NCBI GenBank assembly: GCA_039029315.1
Contig: JBCCGK010000066.1
Span: forward strand, 1 to 64,000
Source: JBCCCJ01 sp039029315
GTDB taxonomy: Bacteria; Bacteroidota; Bacteroidia; J057
Direction: 5' to 3'
Length of the DNA stretch: 64,000 nt
Positions 7,104 through 16,667 of the stretch are shown here, piece after piece. Within the stretch, counting starts at the first letter, position 1, and each line of letters begins with the position of its first letter. The notes beneath the pieces were generated by a model. It searched no databases. It saw only the letters and a list, made by a program, of their open reading frames with translations, and was not told where the DNA came from. Position numbers and translations under genes: made by a program.

Positions 7104-8984
7104 TCACGGTAGGAGAACCAAAGACCTTGAATGCGAATATTTTCGATCAAACTCCAGGCGGATGAGGTAAAGTCCCGCAGCTAAATCATTGGCTTCCAGC
7201 TTCAATTCATATTTTCCTGCTACAAGAGTTCTCTCATATAAGCGTTTCACCTTCTTGCCCGTTCTGTCGTACAAGTTCATGGAGACAAAACCAGATTGCG
7301 GAACGGAATAAACAACTTTGAGTGAATGTCTGAAAGGATTTGGATAAATCTCCTCAATCTTAGCTCCAGGTGTATTCTCAAATTCACGATCAAAAAAAGT
7401 CCCTTTCTGATACTCAAATGCTCCAATATCCCACTCCAAGCCCTGAGGCCGGACTACTCGATCACAATCCAGCATCAGATCCAGATTGGCCCCAAATGTC
7501 TGTTGGAAGCTTGCCTGATGCGTGCTGAGGATATCCAATCCGGCATTGATCCCTGGACTGCTGGCCTGAAGTCGAAAATCATTATGGGTAGTATCCATGA
7601 ACATGGGTTCTGCGATCAGATTATTCGCTCCACCAGAAAACCCATTAAAATCAGGTGTTTGGCTAAAGGTCATATTCATATTCCCCCACTCCATCTGAAT
7701 TGGATTGCCATTGTTCCAGAATAGATTATGACTCATTTGAGAACTATCTGCTACCGCTCTGGTCTCGATATTAAGATATTCATCCCGGATGTTGTCGAAG
7801 ATATTATTGTGAATAAAGAGCTGGAAATTGTCTCGCCAAAACTGATTGATCCCATACGCAGCATTTCGAATCGTATTGCCTATGATATGAACTGGTATCC
7901 CATCTTTCTCCAGGGCTATAGCTGAATTCCCAATGTCATATATTTTGTTCCCGATCAACCAGGCTCCTCCCCAGGTTTCCTCATTTCGGATGCCTTTCAT
8001 GCTATCATAAATCTCATTGAACAAGACCCAAACATGATGGGGGCCACCATCTCCCCCCAAAATGATTGAGGTTCCATCAGATCCACTTGTCCAGGTCCCA
8101 CAAAATGAACTATCCTCAAAACACCAATATGTATTTGCCGGGGCAGGATAATGACCATAAACGATATTTTCAGAGATGATCACATTGCTTGCGTACTTCA
8201 GTGTGATGCCATTTTCGCGATTTTTATATAAGGTATTTCGACCGACATAGGTATGATCAGGAGGGTCGTCAGAACAGCCATGACAAAACTGTATACCATC
8301 TCCACTGGCATGATGAACGGTATTCTCCAATATCCAGGTCCGATTGCTAAACCGCCCTACAAAAATTCCATGCCCGTCATTAGGGACTCTAATATTATGA
8401 TGGATATAGTTTTTGAAGAGGACCACATCCTCAGCTCCGGAATTGCTCAACATGTTGCCACGGTCAGAATGATGTAATTCATTGTATCTCGCTGCCAGAA
8501 ATTGGTCCCCCGGAAGACCCAATCTCAAAAATCCATCATCGAATTCGAGATTTTCTACAAGTACATAGCTCCCCGTAACATGCACTTTTTTGTCATCTAT
8601 GATGGGCCGATTGGTGGAATCTACTCCTCTAATAAAAATGGGTCGATCAGCTGAGCCAGCAGCCATGATATTCCAATCGTTTCCCCCGAAATTATAGGGT
8701 CCACCATGAATTTCGACCACATCTCCAGCTGTAAGAGTCATAGGAATGGTACATCTGGGTTGGGAAGATGTTCCATTCCCGGAATCATCACAATTGGTCG
8801 CTGTGTTGTCTACATAATAAGTATACGGACCAGCTCCAGCATCAAAATATCCAGCTTGGCCATCATACATGGTATGACTTTCATGAATGCCAAATGGCGG
8901 ATCAGGAATACCAATGGGAGTCATCCATGACTGACTAAGCCCCATTGAAGGCAATAAAAGAATAACATATACTAACTTTTTCAT
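7104..8984 (-). CDS. T9SS-secreted right-handed beta-helix protein
   Basis: This is a 626-residue surface or secreted protein. A Sec signal peptide (MKKLVYVILLLPSMGLSQ) fixes the start at 8984 rather than 9017. Residues of about 80-500 show the repeating N/G-rich turns of a right-handed parallel beta-helix (phrases such as HIIGNTIRNAAYGI and IISENIVYGH), as in polysaccharide lyases and NosD/Beta_helix families. The last 85 residues (IEEIYPNPF ... GKYELKLEANDLAAGLYLIRL) are a type A T9SS sorting domain, so export is through the outer membrane by the type IX system. No lyase catalytic signature is recognised. A role in glycan binding or cleavage is possible. Confidence 0.85.
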   Translation of the reverse strand: MKKLVYVILLLPSMGLSQSWMTPIGIPDPPFGIHESHTMYDGQAGYFDAGAGPYTYYVDNTATNCDDSGNGTSSQPRCTIPMTLTAGDVVEIHGGPYNFGGNDWNIMAAGSADRPIFIRGVDSTNRPIIDDKKVHVTGSYVLVENLEFDDGFLRLGLPGDQFLAARYNELHHSDRGNMLSNSGAEDVVLFKNYIHHNIRVPNDGHGIFVGRFSNRTWILENTVHHASGDGIQFCHGCSDDPPDHTYVGRNTLYKNRENGITLKYASNVIISENIVYGHYPAPANTYWCFEDSSFCGTWTSGSDGTSIILGGDGGPHHVWVLFNEIYDSMKGIRNEETWGGAWLIGNKIYDIGNSAIALEKDGIPVHIIGNTIRNAAYGINQFWRDNFQLFIHNNIFDNIRDEYLNIETRAVADSSQMSHNLFWNNGNPIQMEWGNMNMTFSQTPDFNGFSGGANNLIAEPMFMDTTHNDFRLQASSPGINAGLDILSTHQASFQQTFGANLDLMLDCDRVVRPQGLEWDIGAFEYQKGTFFDREFENTPGAKIEEIYPNPFRHSLKVVYSVPQSGFVSMNLYDRTGKKVKRLYERTLVAGKYELKLEANDLAAGLYLIRLEFDRKYSHSRSLVLLP

Positions 8985-9093
8985 TGGGAAATTTTTTGAT
9001 AGGACGAATGGTAGCAAGCGATATACTCTATAATAGTAAAAAAGCAGCTGTTAATTGCGCAACTACCTGAGGAAAACCATTTTGCTTCTTTTC

Positions 9094-9207
9094 CTATGCA
9101 TCTGCTGAGATATACTTGATGCTCTCCTTAATGGAGCTGTTCATGGGCATTTCAAAAATGGTGACAGCTTCGAGTCCGTCAATTAACCCCGGTTCGGACA
9201 AGCCTCT
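9094..9207 (-). pseudogene. C-terminal remnant of an unidentified gene
   Basis: On the minus strand this frame reads RGLSEPGLIDGLEAVTIF and continues through MPMNSSIKESIKYISADA to a TAG at 9094-9096. It looks like a genuine soluble-protein C-terminus, but an in-frame TAA at 9208-9210 and no clear upstream continuation leave only 37 codons. It sits in the 359-bp gap between the beta-helix gene and the aminotransferase gene. I do not recognise the parent family. It may be a fragment left by a deletion; low certainty. Confidence 0.3.
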
Positions 9208-9343
9208 TTACGCCAACACCCACTGTTCATCCATTCTGTAGGTAGGACTTAGAGGGCAAATGCAAAGCTTGTCAGAACCCCAAATCCAGTATTTTCTCTT
9301 ATAAATTCTCTGTTCCAAACACGGTCTTAACTTTTTTGGGTGA

Positions 9344-10684
9344 TTATCCCAACCGTCGGTGGGCATCTTCAATGGCATCTGCAAGCCGATCAACATCCGA
9401 TTCCGAAGTGAAAATACCGGCATTGGCAATGAACAATCGCCTGGGTTCATTCTTGGGGATCCCAAAGAAACCCGAATAAGTGTCCGTACTACCAACAAGC
9501 ACATAGTGTTCACGGAGGATCGGCCAAATCTTTTTGGAATCTATCCCATCTAATTCCCAGCCTACCAATCCACAGCATTGATCCTGATGTAATCGCACTG
9601 CTGACCGAAAACGGTCTAAGGAACTGACTCGATTGACCCACCTTGAGGTCAATTGAAAAAGCCGTTTGCGAATACGGCTAATTCCAATCTCATCGAGAAA
9701 ACCGAGGGCTTCTGCAAGCAGCATATAATGAGCGTCCGGATGTGCGCCAAAAGTTTCATATTTGATCATCCGGTCATCATTCCATAGTGGCTGATAGAAA
9801 CCATCCTTTTCTTGGTAGGCACCAAATAGTGGCGGAAGGTTTTCTACCAGATCTGGGCGTATGTAAAAGACCGCTGTGCCGCGGGGACCACCCCCCCATT
9901 TATGAAATCCAGCGGCAAAAAAGTCACAATCCATGGTTTTTACATCCGTCTCAATATGACCGACACTAAGAACGCCATCAACCAACAGCTTCGCTCCGCG
10001 GGAATGTGCCAGATCGGCAATTTTCCTGGCCGCGTTGATCTGTCCGGTGAGTACCACATGGCCGATCATTACCAGGCGTGTTTTATCGGTCATAGCCTGA
10101 TCAATGGCCTTAAGAATATCCTCGTGTGAATTTACAGGTGCTGGATAATGAAATTTCCGAATAATGATGCCATCACGTGCTGCCCGTTGAGCGAGGGTAT
10201 CGTAATAAGGGAAATGCTCGGCGGACGAGACAAGTATCTCATCTCCTCTTTCCAGGGGCCAGTTCATCAGTACGGTTGTCACACCTTCGGTAGTATTCCT
10301 CAGGAGAGCCACTTCTTCGGGCAAAGCCCCAATGAATTTTGCTGTTGTTTGCCGGGCCGTAGCTTTGGATCGCTCGGGCGGTCGTGGTTCTTTTGAATAT
10401 AGCAGGTCCAGGAGGTCCTGAAAAACGTTGAGCCGCTCGGTTTCCGAAGCAAGCCCCTCGCGGACTACCTTTGTAGTTACTCCTCGAACGCTTGTGACAA
10501 GATTGACTGCATCCGGCGAAACCTCGAATTTCTGCCGGACACTCTCCCAGAAGTCATCGGTCTGACCCAATTCCAGTTGTTGCAATTGTTTTGAAAAACC
10601 TTCTACCTCCAGAGATGACATTGCCGCAGAGGCAAGAGCAACCTTCATCCAGTTTCGTCTGTTAATGTTCGATGATTCATTCAT
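9344..10684 (-). CDS. Class V aminotransferase with Tat-like leader
   Basis: This 446-residue PLP-dependent enzyme belongs to the class V aminotransferase family, near isopenicillin-N epimerase and cysteine desulfurase-like proteins. D236 (LLVDGVLSVG) should contact the PLP ring nitrogen and K262 in AAGFHKWGGGPRG should form the Schiff base. The N-terminus has RRNWMKVALASAAMSS, a twin-arginine-like leader that suggests export after cofactor loading. No partner gene adjoins it, so the substrate is unresolved. The gene is complete and faces left, with its promoter in the 117 bp before the ABC permease gene. Confidence 0.8.
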   Translation of the reverse strand: MNESSNINRRNWMKVALASAAMSSLEVEGFSKQLQQLELGQTDDFWESVRQKFEVSPDAVNLVTSVRGVTTKVVREGLASETERLNVFQDLLDLLYSKEPRPPERSKATARQTTAKFIGALPEEVALLRNTTEGVTTVLMNWPLERGDEILVSSAEHFPYYDTLAQRAARDGIIIRKFHYPAPVNSHEDILKAIDQAMTDKTRLVMIGHVVLTGQINAARKIADLAHSRGAKLLVDGVLSVGHIETDVKTMDCDFFAAGFHKWGGGPRGTAVFYIRPDLVENLPPLFGAYQEKDGFYQPLWNDDRMIKYETFGAHPDAHYMLLAEALGFLDEIGISRIRKRLFQLTSRWVNRVSSLDRFRSAVRLHQDQCCGLVGWELDGIDSKKIWPILREHYVLVGSTDTYSGFFGIPKNEPRRLFIANAGIFTSESDVDRLADAIEDAHRRLG

Positions 10685-10801
10685 AATGATTTGGATTAGG
10701 AGTCATTTATTTTCAGAATCAAGGCAAATTCTCGCTGTTCCGATAGTTCATCATCCTATTCACATACCCCCCCTTGCCCAATCGCCATCTTACATGTTGG
10801 T

Positions 10802-12148
10802 TTAAGACGATTTCCAATGATTGATGGTAGCAAGGCCCGAAAAAATCACAATGGCAATCACCAGGGGAAGCAATATTGTTATCCAATCGATATCCCGAGC
10901 TGCATTCCAGGTTTCAGGTTGGAATTGTGTCCAGTCTATTTCATGAGCATTTCTCTCTGAGAAAATCCTGGGATAGAAAAATAAGCGGGTTCGTTCATGA
11001 AATTCCTGAACGTATTCAAGGAAATCAATATGATTACTTAAATGGGTACCTGCAAGTTCATTGAATAGAAGCTGGGTATGCATGCTTGGCACAACATATG
11101 CCCAATTTCTGCTGATGGTCTCTCTTTGGAGGATTTTGTCCCGCATACTTGCACTTTCTTCCCGGGATTCTGCATCTCCTGCATGCTGCATTGCATAGTA
11201 CCATAACCAGGTGAACCCTTCTTCGGTGGGATAACCATAGGATTCAAACTGTGGATAGCTTGCATAAAACTTGTCCATCGTTGCGCGTTTATTGGTATCC
11301 CATTTTTGATGATAAGCATCTCGTTGTTTAATGATGGTCGAGAGAGCTTCAGGTACCGGATATTGGGTAGTGATGAGCGTATTGATCGTTGCAGGGAGCA
11401 ATACCACCAAAGCTAGCCAAATTGATAATAAGCTGATGGCATTGAAGTCGGAATTGCGTTGAAAGGAGACAATCCAGAAGCTTAGCGCAAACCAAAATAA
11501 GAGATAAAGAAGGCTAGCAGTTACGAATAATAAGAAACTTGTATCCCAGGGGATCTGTAAACTTATCGTCGCTATCAAGAATAAGGTAATCATGACGGAC
11601 AGCAGTAGGATCACCCGCACTGAAAGCTTTTTCAATAAGAATACCTGGGTAGAGTTGGCTAGCAGACTGACAAGCCGCCAGGTGCCCATCTCCTCCTCTT
11701 CTGAACGCAAGTTGTAGCTAAAAGCGATAATAATAAGGGGAAAAACGTAAACCAGAAGGAAACTCAGATCCAGGTTGCCATAGAGCAGTTGGGTAGGGTT
11801 GACAAGATCTGTATCATATTTCTGGCCTTCCAGGGTGAGAATACTCGCACTCAGCACACTGGGATTGACGTCACGTTGACCGATAGATAAGCCGGACAAA
11901 GGGCTGGATTCATTGATCAGGCTGAATTTGAGGTAGTAGAGCAAGAGACCAAGATCATCATAGTGTAGGTGTACATTTCGTTCTATATGAGCCAATTGCT
12001 GTTCTATGACTTGAGCCGTAGCCTTTTCCTGTTCAGCCAAATAGTGTTTGCCAATGATGATGCTAATGACCCCCAGTGTAAAAATGATCAGTAGCCCCAA
12101 CATACAAGTTCGAGTCCGGGAAAACTGTTTGAAGAGTAAAGAATACAT
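10802..12148 (-). CDS. ABC-2 permease, DUF3526 type (last of four)
   Basis: This 448-residue membrane protein has an N-terminal transmembrane helix (about 17-34), a long periplasmic segment and five or so further helices in two blocks ending in ILLPLVIAIVIFSGLATI. This layout is that of ABC-2 type exporter permeases with a DUF3526-like periplasmic domain. It starts 3 bp after the end of the preceding permease gene, so the two are translated together. It has no ATP-binding domain and should depend on the ATPase encoded at 16668-17369. Confidence 0.75.
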   Translation of the reverse strand: MYSLLFKQFSRTRTCMLGLLIIFTLGVISIIIGKHYLAEQEKATAQVIEQQLAHIERNVHLHYDDLGLLLYYLKFSLINESSPLSGLSIGQRDVNPSVLSASILTLEGQKYDTDLVNPTQLLYGNLDLSFLLVYVFPLIIIAFSYNLRSEEEEMGTWRLVSLLANSTQVFLLKKLSVRVILLLSVMITLFLIATISLQIPWDTSFLLFVTASLLYLLFWFALSFWIVSFQRNSDFNAISLLSIWLALVVLLPATINTLITTQYPVPEALSTIIKQRDAYHQKWDTNKRATMDKFYASYPQFESYGYPTEEGFTWLWYYAMQHAGDAESREESASMRDKILQRETISRNWAYVVPSMHTQLLFNELAGTHLSNHIDFLEYVQEFHERTRLFFYPRIFSERNAHEIDWTQFQPETWNAARDIDWITILLPLVIAIVIFSGLATINHWKSS

Positions 12149-12151
12149 GAC

Positions 12152-13594
12152 TCAAATAGCTTTTGCTTTTCGGGACAGATGCATCAGGGCCCCAATAGAT
12201 AAGAAAGTCCAAAGAAGAATGGACAGCAAGGATAAGGCCTCGTTTCGAATGGCGAATCTCAAAGGTAAATTGTGATGGTGGAAATCGGGGAAGGCTTTCC
12301 ACTCAGCACGGTTTACGACATGTACTTTGCCCTCTGAACCGCTGATCTTCTTCGTGCTGATATATTTCATTTGAAGCTCATTCATTCTTTGTGCCAGTTG
12401 ATATCGGTAGCTTTCTGCTTGTTGTTGAAAATCAACATAGGATTCAAAATCACTGGCTGATATTGCCATAGATACATGTTTGATCGCCAGATAAGGATTG
12501 ACCAAAGCCATCAATCGAGTCAGCTGATTTTGTTTTCTGTATTGATCCAGCAGCCAATTATGATGTTTGAGGTAAATCTGAGAACTCAATTTTTCTCCTT
12601 GCCCCATCACAAATCCACCATAATTAAATGGGAGCTGTGTTACAGAATCGACTTGGTGAGCAGCCAGGACAGAATCTCTCAACGCATTGAACAAAGGATC
12701 ATTGGGATTATGGCTGTCTCCGGTTTGTATCACCTCTTCCTCCACTACTGATCTGAATTCAAGTTTGTTGGGACTTGGATGAAAATAAGTACCCAATGCT
12801 TGCGAAGTCCTTGGGATCAACACCACCATGAGAAGCCAGATCCCCAGAAGTTTGGTCAAAGCATGTTTGGATGTCTGACTACTGGCAGAGACTCCTATAC
12901 TCGTGAGGCACAAAATACACGTAAAAAGGAGATAGGTAATCGATATCAGACCAAACCGCATCCATGTATCTGCTGTGGCATGACCTCCTGTGATCAATAG
13001 AGCAAGTGTTATGAGAAGAAAGGGAAGCGTAAAAAGTATCGCAATTCCTAACAAGCCCAATGATTTCCCAAACAAGATTTCTTTCCAACTCGCACCTTGG
13101 GTGAGCATGATAGTTAAGGTGCCCTGTTCCCGGTCTGAAGCAATAGAGGTATAGCCCAGAAAAAAAATAATAAGTGGCAAGAGCGTCTGAAGCACCATTG
13201 CCATACTGAGTTCTCCGAACCTCAATAAGCTTGTCGAAAAACTAGCTTCTGAGAAATTGACCATATTTTGTTTGTGAGCTTCCAGGAAAACGGCATTGCC
13301 GGTATAGCTCTCAATCCCGAAGTCAAAGATGCTCAAAGGATGTTTGAGCCTAAAAGCAAAAGAGCCAAAATGTGCCATCCTGTGAGGATGTTTATCGGGA
13401 TTATTTTCCCAACTTTTCCGGGCCAATTCCTGATGATCTGTCCGGGAATCATTATGCTTGTGATATTGTAAGCCACTGTAGGCAGCATACAAAAGGAGCA
13501 GAACCACGATTCCGAATAACAGATACAAGGATCTCGATTTGAAAACGCTGGTCCAAAAATGCTTGGCAATCAACAAGCTTACTCCAGTATGCAT
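12152..13594 (-). CDS. ABC-2 permease, DUF3526 type (third of four)
   Basis: The protein has 480 residues, with the first helix at about 20-40 and a large periplasmic loop containing SLLRFGELSMAMVLQTLLPLIIFFLGYTS. The phrase DREQGTLTIMLTQGAS-KEILFGKSLG is the typical cytoplasmic coupling segment of ABC-2 permeases. Several more helices follow. It closely resembles the permease at 15251-16660 in layout and phrases (FGKL...PLLLIFLAFSSIS-EKQSGRLK there), so the two look like paralogues. A 331-bp gap separates it from the upstream permease gene, so an internal promoter is possible. Confidence 0.75.
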   Translation of the reverse strand: MHTGVSLLIAKHFWTSVFKSRSLYLLFGIVVLLLLYAAYSGLQYHKHNDSRTDHQELARKSWENNPDKHPHRMAHFGSFAFRLKHPLSIFDFGIESYTGNAVFLEAHKQNMVNFSEASFSTSLLRFGELSMAMVLQTLLPLIIFFLGYTSIASDREQGTLTIMLTQGASWKEILFGKSLGLLGIAILFTLPFLLITLALLITGGHATADTWMRFGLISITYLLFTCILCLTSIGVSASSQTSKHALTKLLGIWLLMVVLIPRTSQALGTYFHPSPNKLEFRSVVEEEVIQTGDSHNPNDPLFNALRDSVLAAHQVDSVTQLPFNYGGFVMGQGEKLSSQIYLKHHNWLLDQYRKQNQLTRLMALVNPYLAIKHVSMAISASDFESYVDFQQQAESYRYQLAQRMNELQMKYISTKKISGSEGKVHVVNRAEWKAFPDFHHHNLPLRFAIRNEALSLLSILLWTFLSIGALMHLSRKAKAI

Positions 13595-13925
13595 ATTATC
13601 GAAAATTCAAAAAAAAAATGTAGGAAATAAGGTTATCTTGGCACAATAAGTAGTGGGACAATCGATTTATGGCAAATATTAAAAAAGTACACCATTGGTG
13701 TCTTCCTGAGGATTGGTTGTGGTTTGGATAGTGGGCCAAAGAATCTTTTTCAGCCTGTGTCCCAATATGCAAAAGTCTCCTATGTCTCTGATCAAGTCTG
13801 GGACAGGCTTCCCTTCAAGTCAACTCACAGGCTTCGTTCAGCGTGACATTGAGGTTTGCTTGGTTTTTTGGGACCACCTGCTTATTCTTTCAGGTGCCTA
13901 TCCGAATCAAGAATAATTAGGCTCC
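13595..13925. other. 331-bp non-coding gap inside the permease series
   Basis: The gap lies between the second and third permease genes. It holds CTTCGTTCAGCGTGACATTGAG, reminiscent of intergenic repeats common in Bacteroidota genomes, and a run of A/T before the third permease start. The open frames in it (for example 13713-13916) show no coding character. Repeat insertion that split an operon, or a second promoter, are both possible. Confidence 0.35.
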
Positions 13926-15254
13926 CTATTTTTCTGAAGCTTGCCCCATCATTTCCTGATATTGCAAATATCTCTTTTTGTCCACCTCGACATCATTCCA
14001 GAGATCCAACACCAATATCTGTATCTGCATATCAACCATTGACTGGATGTCTGTTCGGTAGCTTTGATAATCCTGATAGTGAGTCTGACTCAGATCATTG
14101 AGCTTGTTCTGCATGAATGTAACAGGATTGAACCAATAGCTGAAACGGATCAGATCATTTCTGGCCTCATTGCTGGATTCAATCTTTGCGACGCTTTTTT
14201 TCACCAGTTCATTACTCAGTGCGGCAATGGAACGGTTTCTGGCGAATCTGGTATTGGTCCCTGCCAAGGCAACAGGACTATTGACAATGTCAGGAAACAG
14301 CGCATTCAGCTGAGCTTGAATAACACTATCTGCTTGATCATAAAGCTGATTGCTTTCCTCTCTTTGCGCATCGATCCATTCAGTCATCAGATTGGAAGGA
14401 TGTTGGATGCTGACCCATTGATGCACAGTGGCGGGAATGATGAAGGCAAACAGGAGCCATACGCCTACCATTTTCAAGGTATTGCTGATACTACTCATTC
14501 CCTTTTGAAGGATCAAGGCATAGACAATTCCCCACAGCAAAAGATAGCCAAAAAGCCAGAAAAACATGTGCAAAAATGCTGAACCTGACCCTGGAAAAAC
14601 CGAGGTCAGGCCAGCTCCATATAGCATCAATCCAAGTAATATAAGTAAGATCAAGAGACCATAGAAAGTGACTCTTGCCAGGAGCCAGCTATTTTGTGAT
14701 CCCGTTTGCGTAAAAACCAACGGCAAAAATCCTGCATCTGCTTCTGCTCCTTTGATGTTATACAGACAGATCAACAATAGCAGAGGCAAGAGGTACAAAA
14801 CAACAAATGAAAAATCCAAAGTGCCTGATTGAAGTCGCTCTGGATTCGCAATCTCCTCAGCCATATCAGCATCATAGGGACTACTTCCGTATGTCACCCG
14901 CTTATAAAAGCCATATTGTTCCGCCTGCCCAATGCTATAGACCATGGCAGGAGATGGCGTTTTGAAATGATAGGTCGGAGAATTCCAAACCGCCCAGAAA
15001 GGAGTGCTCATATCTATCCATGGGCGGTCCTCTGGTCCCTTTTCTCCTTTGTCATAATAGGAGAGATATCTTTGCCTCTCTTCATCCGCTTTTTCCCTGA
15101 TCTGCTCAATGGCAGCATCCTGCTTCTTGTACAGTGCTGCTCCACTGTGCAAGGCATAGATAGCTGCGATGATAAATAGGACCATTGCCACGAGCTTAAA
15201 TGGCGAGCGGCTCAGATGTTTCCACTCATACAAAAATATGGTCAAGGGATTCAT
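13926..15254 (-). CDS. ABC-2 permease, DUF3526 type (second of four)
   Basis: This 442-residue permease has the helix, long periplasmic loop, helices arrangement of the DUF3526 family (first helix about 20-38; later helices include FVVLYLLPLLLLICLYNIKGAE). It overlaps the preceding gene by 4 bp (ATGA), which shows tight translational coupling. In layout it pairs with the permease at 10802-12148. The likely complex is two permeases plus the shared ATPase. Confidence 0.75.
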   Translation of the reverse strand: MNPLTIFLYEWKHLSRSPFKLVAMVLFIIAAIYALHSGAALYKKQDAAIEQIREKADEERQRYLSYYDKGEKGPEDRPWIDMSTPFWAVWNSPTYHFKTPSPAMVYSIGQAEQYGFYKRVTYGSSPYDADMAEEIANPERLQSGTLDFSFVVLYLLPLLLLICLYNIKGAEADAGFLPLVFTQTGSQNSWLLARVTFYGLLILLILLGLMLYGAGLTSVFPGSGSAFLHMFFWLFGYLLLWGIVYALILQKGMSSISNTLKMVGVWLLFAFIIPATVHQWVSIQHPSNLMTEWIDAQREESNQLYDQADSVIQAQLNALFPDIVNSPVALAGTNTRFARNRSIAALSNELVKKSVAKIESSNEARNDLIRFSYWFNPVTFMQNKLNDLSQTHYQDYQSYRTDIQSMVDMQIQILVLDLWNDVEVDKKRYLQYQEMMGQASEK

Positions 15255-16660
15255 AGCAGTTGAATTTTTTTCGTTCCCAAAAACAAAAGGCCTAGCGTCA
15301 GGAGAGACCAGAACAAGAGGACCCCAACATCGAACAAATACAAGCCGAAAACTGAAGAAAGCGAAGCGGGCGTATAAGAAAAATCAGGCACAGATCTGAA
15401 AAAGGCATTGTCAGCTTTCCAGCCCCAATCTCCACTTTTTGAGCCCCCAAAAGCATGTTCGTCATTGAGGCTTTTGAGCAATTCCCTGCGATAGTTTTCC
15501 ACTTGTAACAGAAAATCCTGATGATGCAGATTATCTGTAGCAGCAAATCCCTTACTGGCATTATCCAGGGAGATAAAAGGATTGACTATGCCACCGAATT
15601 GAAGGCTTTGTTTTTGCTGAGCAAAGACCTCTCTGAGATGGCCGAAATGTTTGTCCCAGACCTGATTGCCATATTCCTCATCCGCCTGCATGGCAATACC
15701 ATCAAAGTTGATTGGCAGTTGAGACAGGCTGTCCACGCCATATTCCTCGAGGACTTGTTGTTTCAATTCTTCTGCACGTTTGTCAGAAGGATTATGCCCA
15801 TCGATGCCTTTGGCTCGATCCTCTTTCATCGCTGTCTTGAAGGTATCCCTACTCGGCAAGGGATGCCACTTTTCTACACTTGTCATCAAAATATTTGGCA
15901 AAAACACCGTCCACACAATCCAGATCCCAAGCATGGAGGTTAAGGCAAGCGTTGCATGTTGCCATCGGGCTGATAGATAAACAGTCAGGCCACTGATGAT
16001 AAAATAGTAGAGGGTATACACACCAAAGAACATGAATGTTCTTTGTACAATGTCACTGGTCAAATGCTGAATGTTCAATAAGCTGTAAGAGCCTATGACC
16101 AATAGCAACAACATCACACCATAGAGCCAAACAGACAGGCTTTTGGCCACAATTATTTGATGAGGGGTGGCCCCTTGCAAGATCATCAGTTTAAGTCTGC
16201 CACTTTGTTTTTCAGAACTGATAGAACTGAATGCCAGAAATATCAGGAGGAGAGGCACGATGTATTTCAACAGAAGAGAACTTTTCAATTTTCCAAACCT
16301 GGAAATCGCTTGCATCTGAGAGGCTTCCGAATGTACCATTTCATTTTGCACATGCCCCTCCACCCGAATCACATTTCCTGTAATGCTGTTTACTCCTTCA
16401 TCCAGACTACTCAGCAAATTAGGTGTTTTGAAGACATAGGTGCCATAATGGGCAGCACTGTGCGGATTCATGGCATCAATGCTTTCCCACTGTTCCCGAA
16501 GGTGATCTTTGGCATGATCATGAGCATTTGCCTGCTTCCGATGTTGATAATTTCCCAATTGAATGGACAGCAACAGGACCAAAGCAAAGCCAACACTGAT
16601 GCCTAACAGCAGGCGGGTACGGGCAAGAGATTGCCATTCATTTTTGATGATTTGCCTCAT
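15251..16660 (-). CDS. ABC-2 permease, DUF3526 type (first of four)
   Basis: The start is taken at ATG 16660 (MRQIIKNEWQSLARTRLLLG), because the longer frame to 16714 would overlap the ATPase gene by 47 bp and adds an unlikely leader. The 469-residue product begins with a cytoplasmic amphipathic segment and a helix at about 18-36. It then has the periplasmic DUF3526-type region and helices such as LLKYIVPLLLIFLAFSSIS. It lies 7 bp after the ATPase gene and is its most likely direct partner. Confidence 0.78.
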   Translation of the reverse strand: MRQIIKNEWQSLARTRLLLGISVGFALVLLLSIQLGNYQHRKQANAHDHAKDHLREQWESIDAMNPHSAAHYGTYVFKTPNLLSSLDEGVNSITGNVIRVEGHVQNEMVHSEASQMQAISRFGKLKSSLLLKYIVPLLLIFLAFSSISSEKQSGRLKLMILQGATPHQIIVAKSLSVWLYGVMLLLLVIGSYSLLNIQHLTSDIVQRTFMFFGVYTLYYFIISGLTVYLSARWQHATLALTSMLGIWIVWTVFLPNILMTSVEKWHPLPSRDTFKTAMKEDRAKGIDGHNPSDKRAEELKQQVLEEYGVDSLSQLPINFDGIAMQADEEYGNQVWDKHFGHLREVFAQQKQSLQFGGIVNPFISLDNASKGFAATDNLHHQDFLLQVENYRRELLKSLNDEHAFGGSKSGDWGWKADNAFFRSVPDFSYTPASLSSVFGLYLFDVGVLLFWSLLTLGLLFLGTKKIQLL

Positions 16661-16667
16661 AATCTGC

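Noticed and set aside
9208..9513. 101-codon minus-strand frame after the aminotransferase gene
   Set aside because: It overlaps the aminotransferase 3' end in another frame and has a shuffled, non-protein-like composition.
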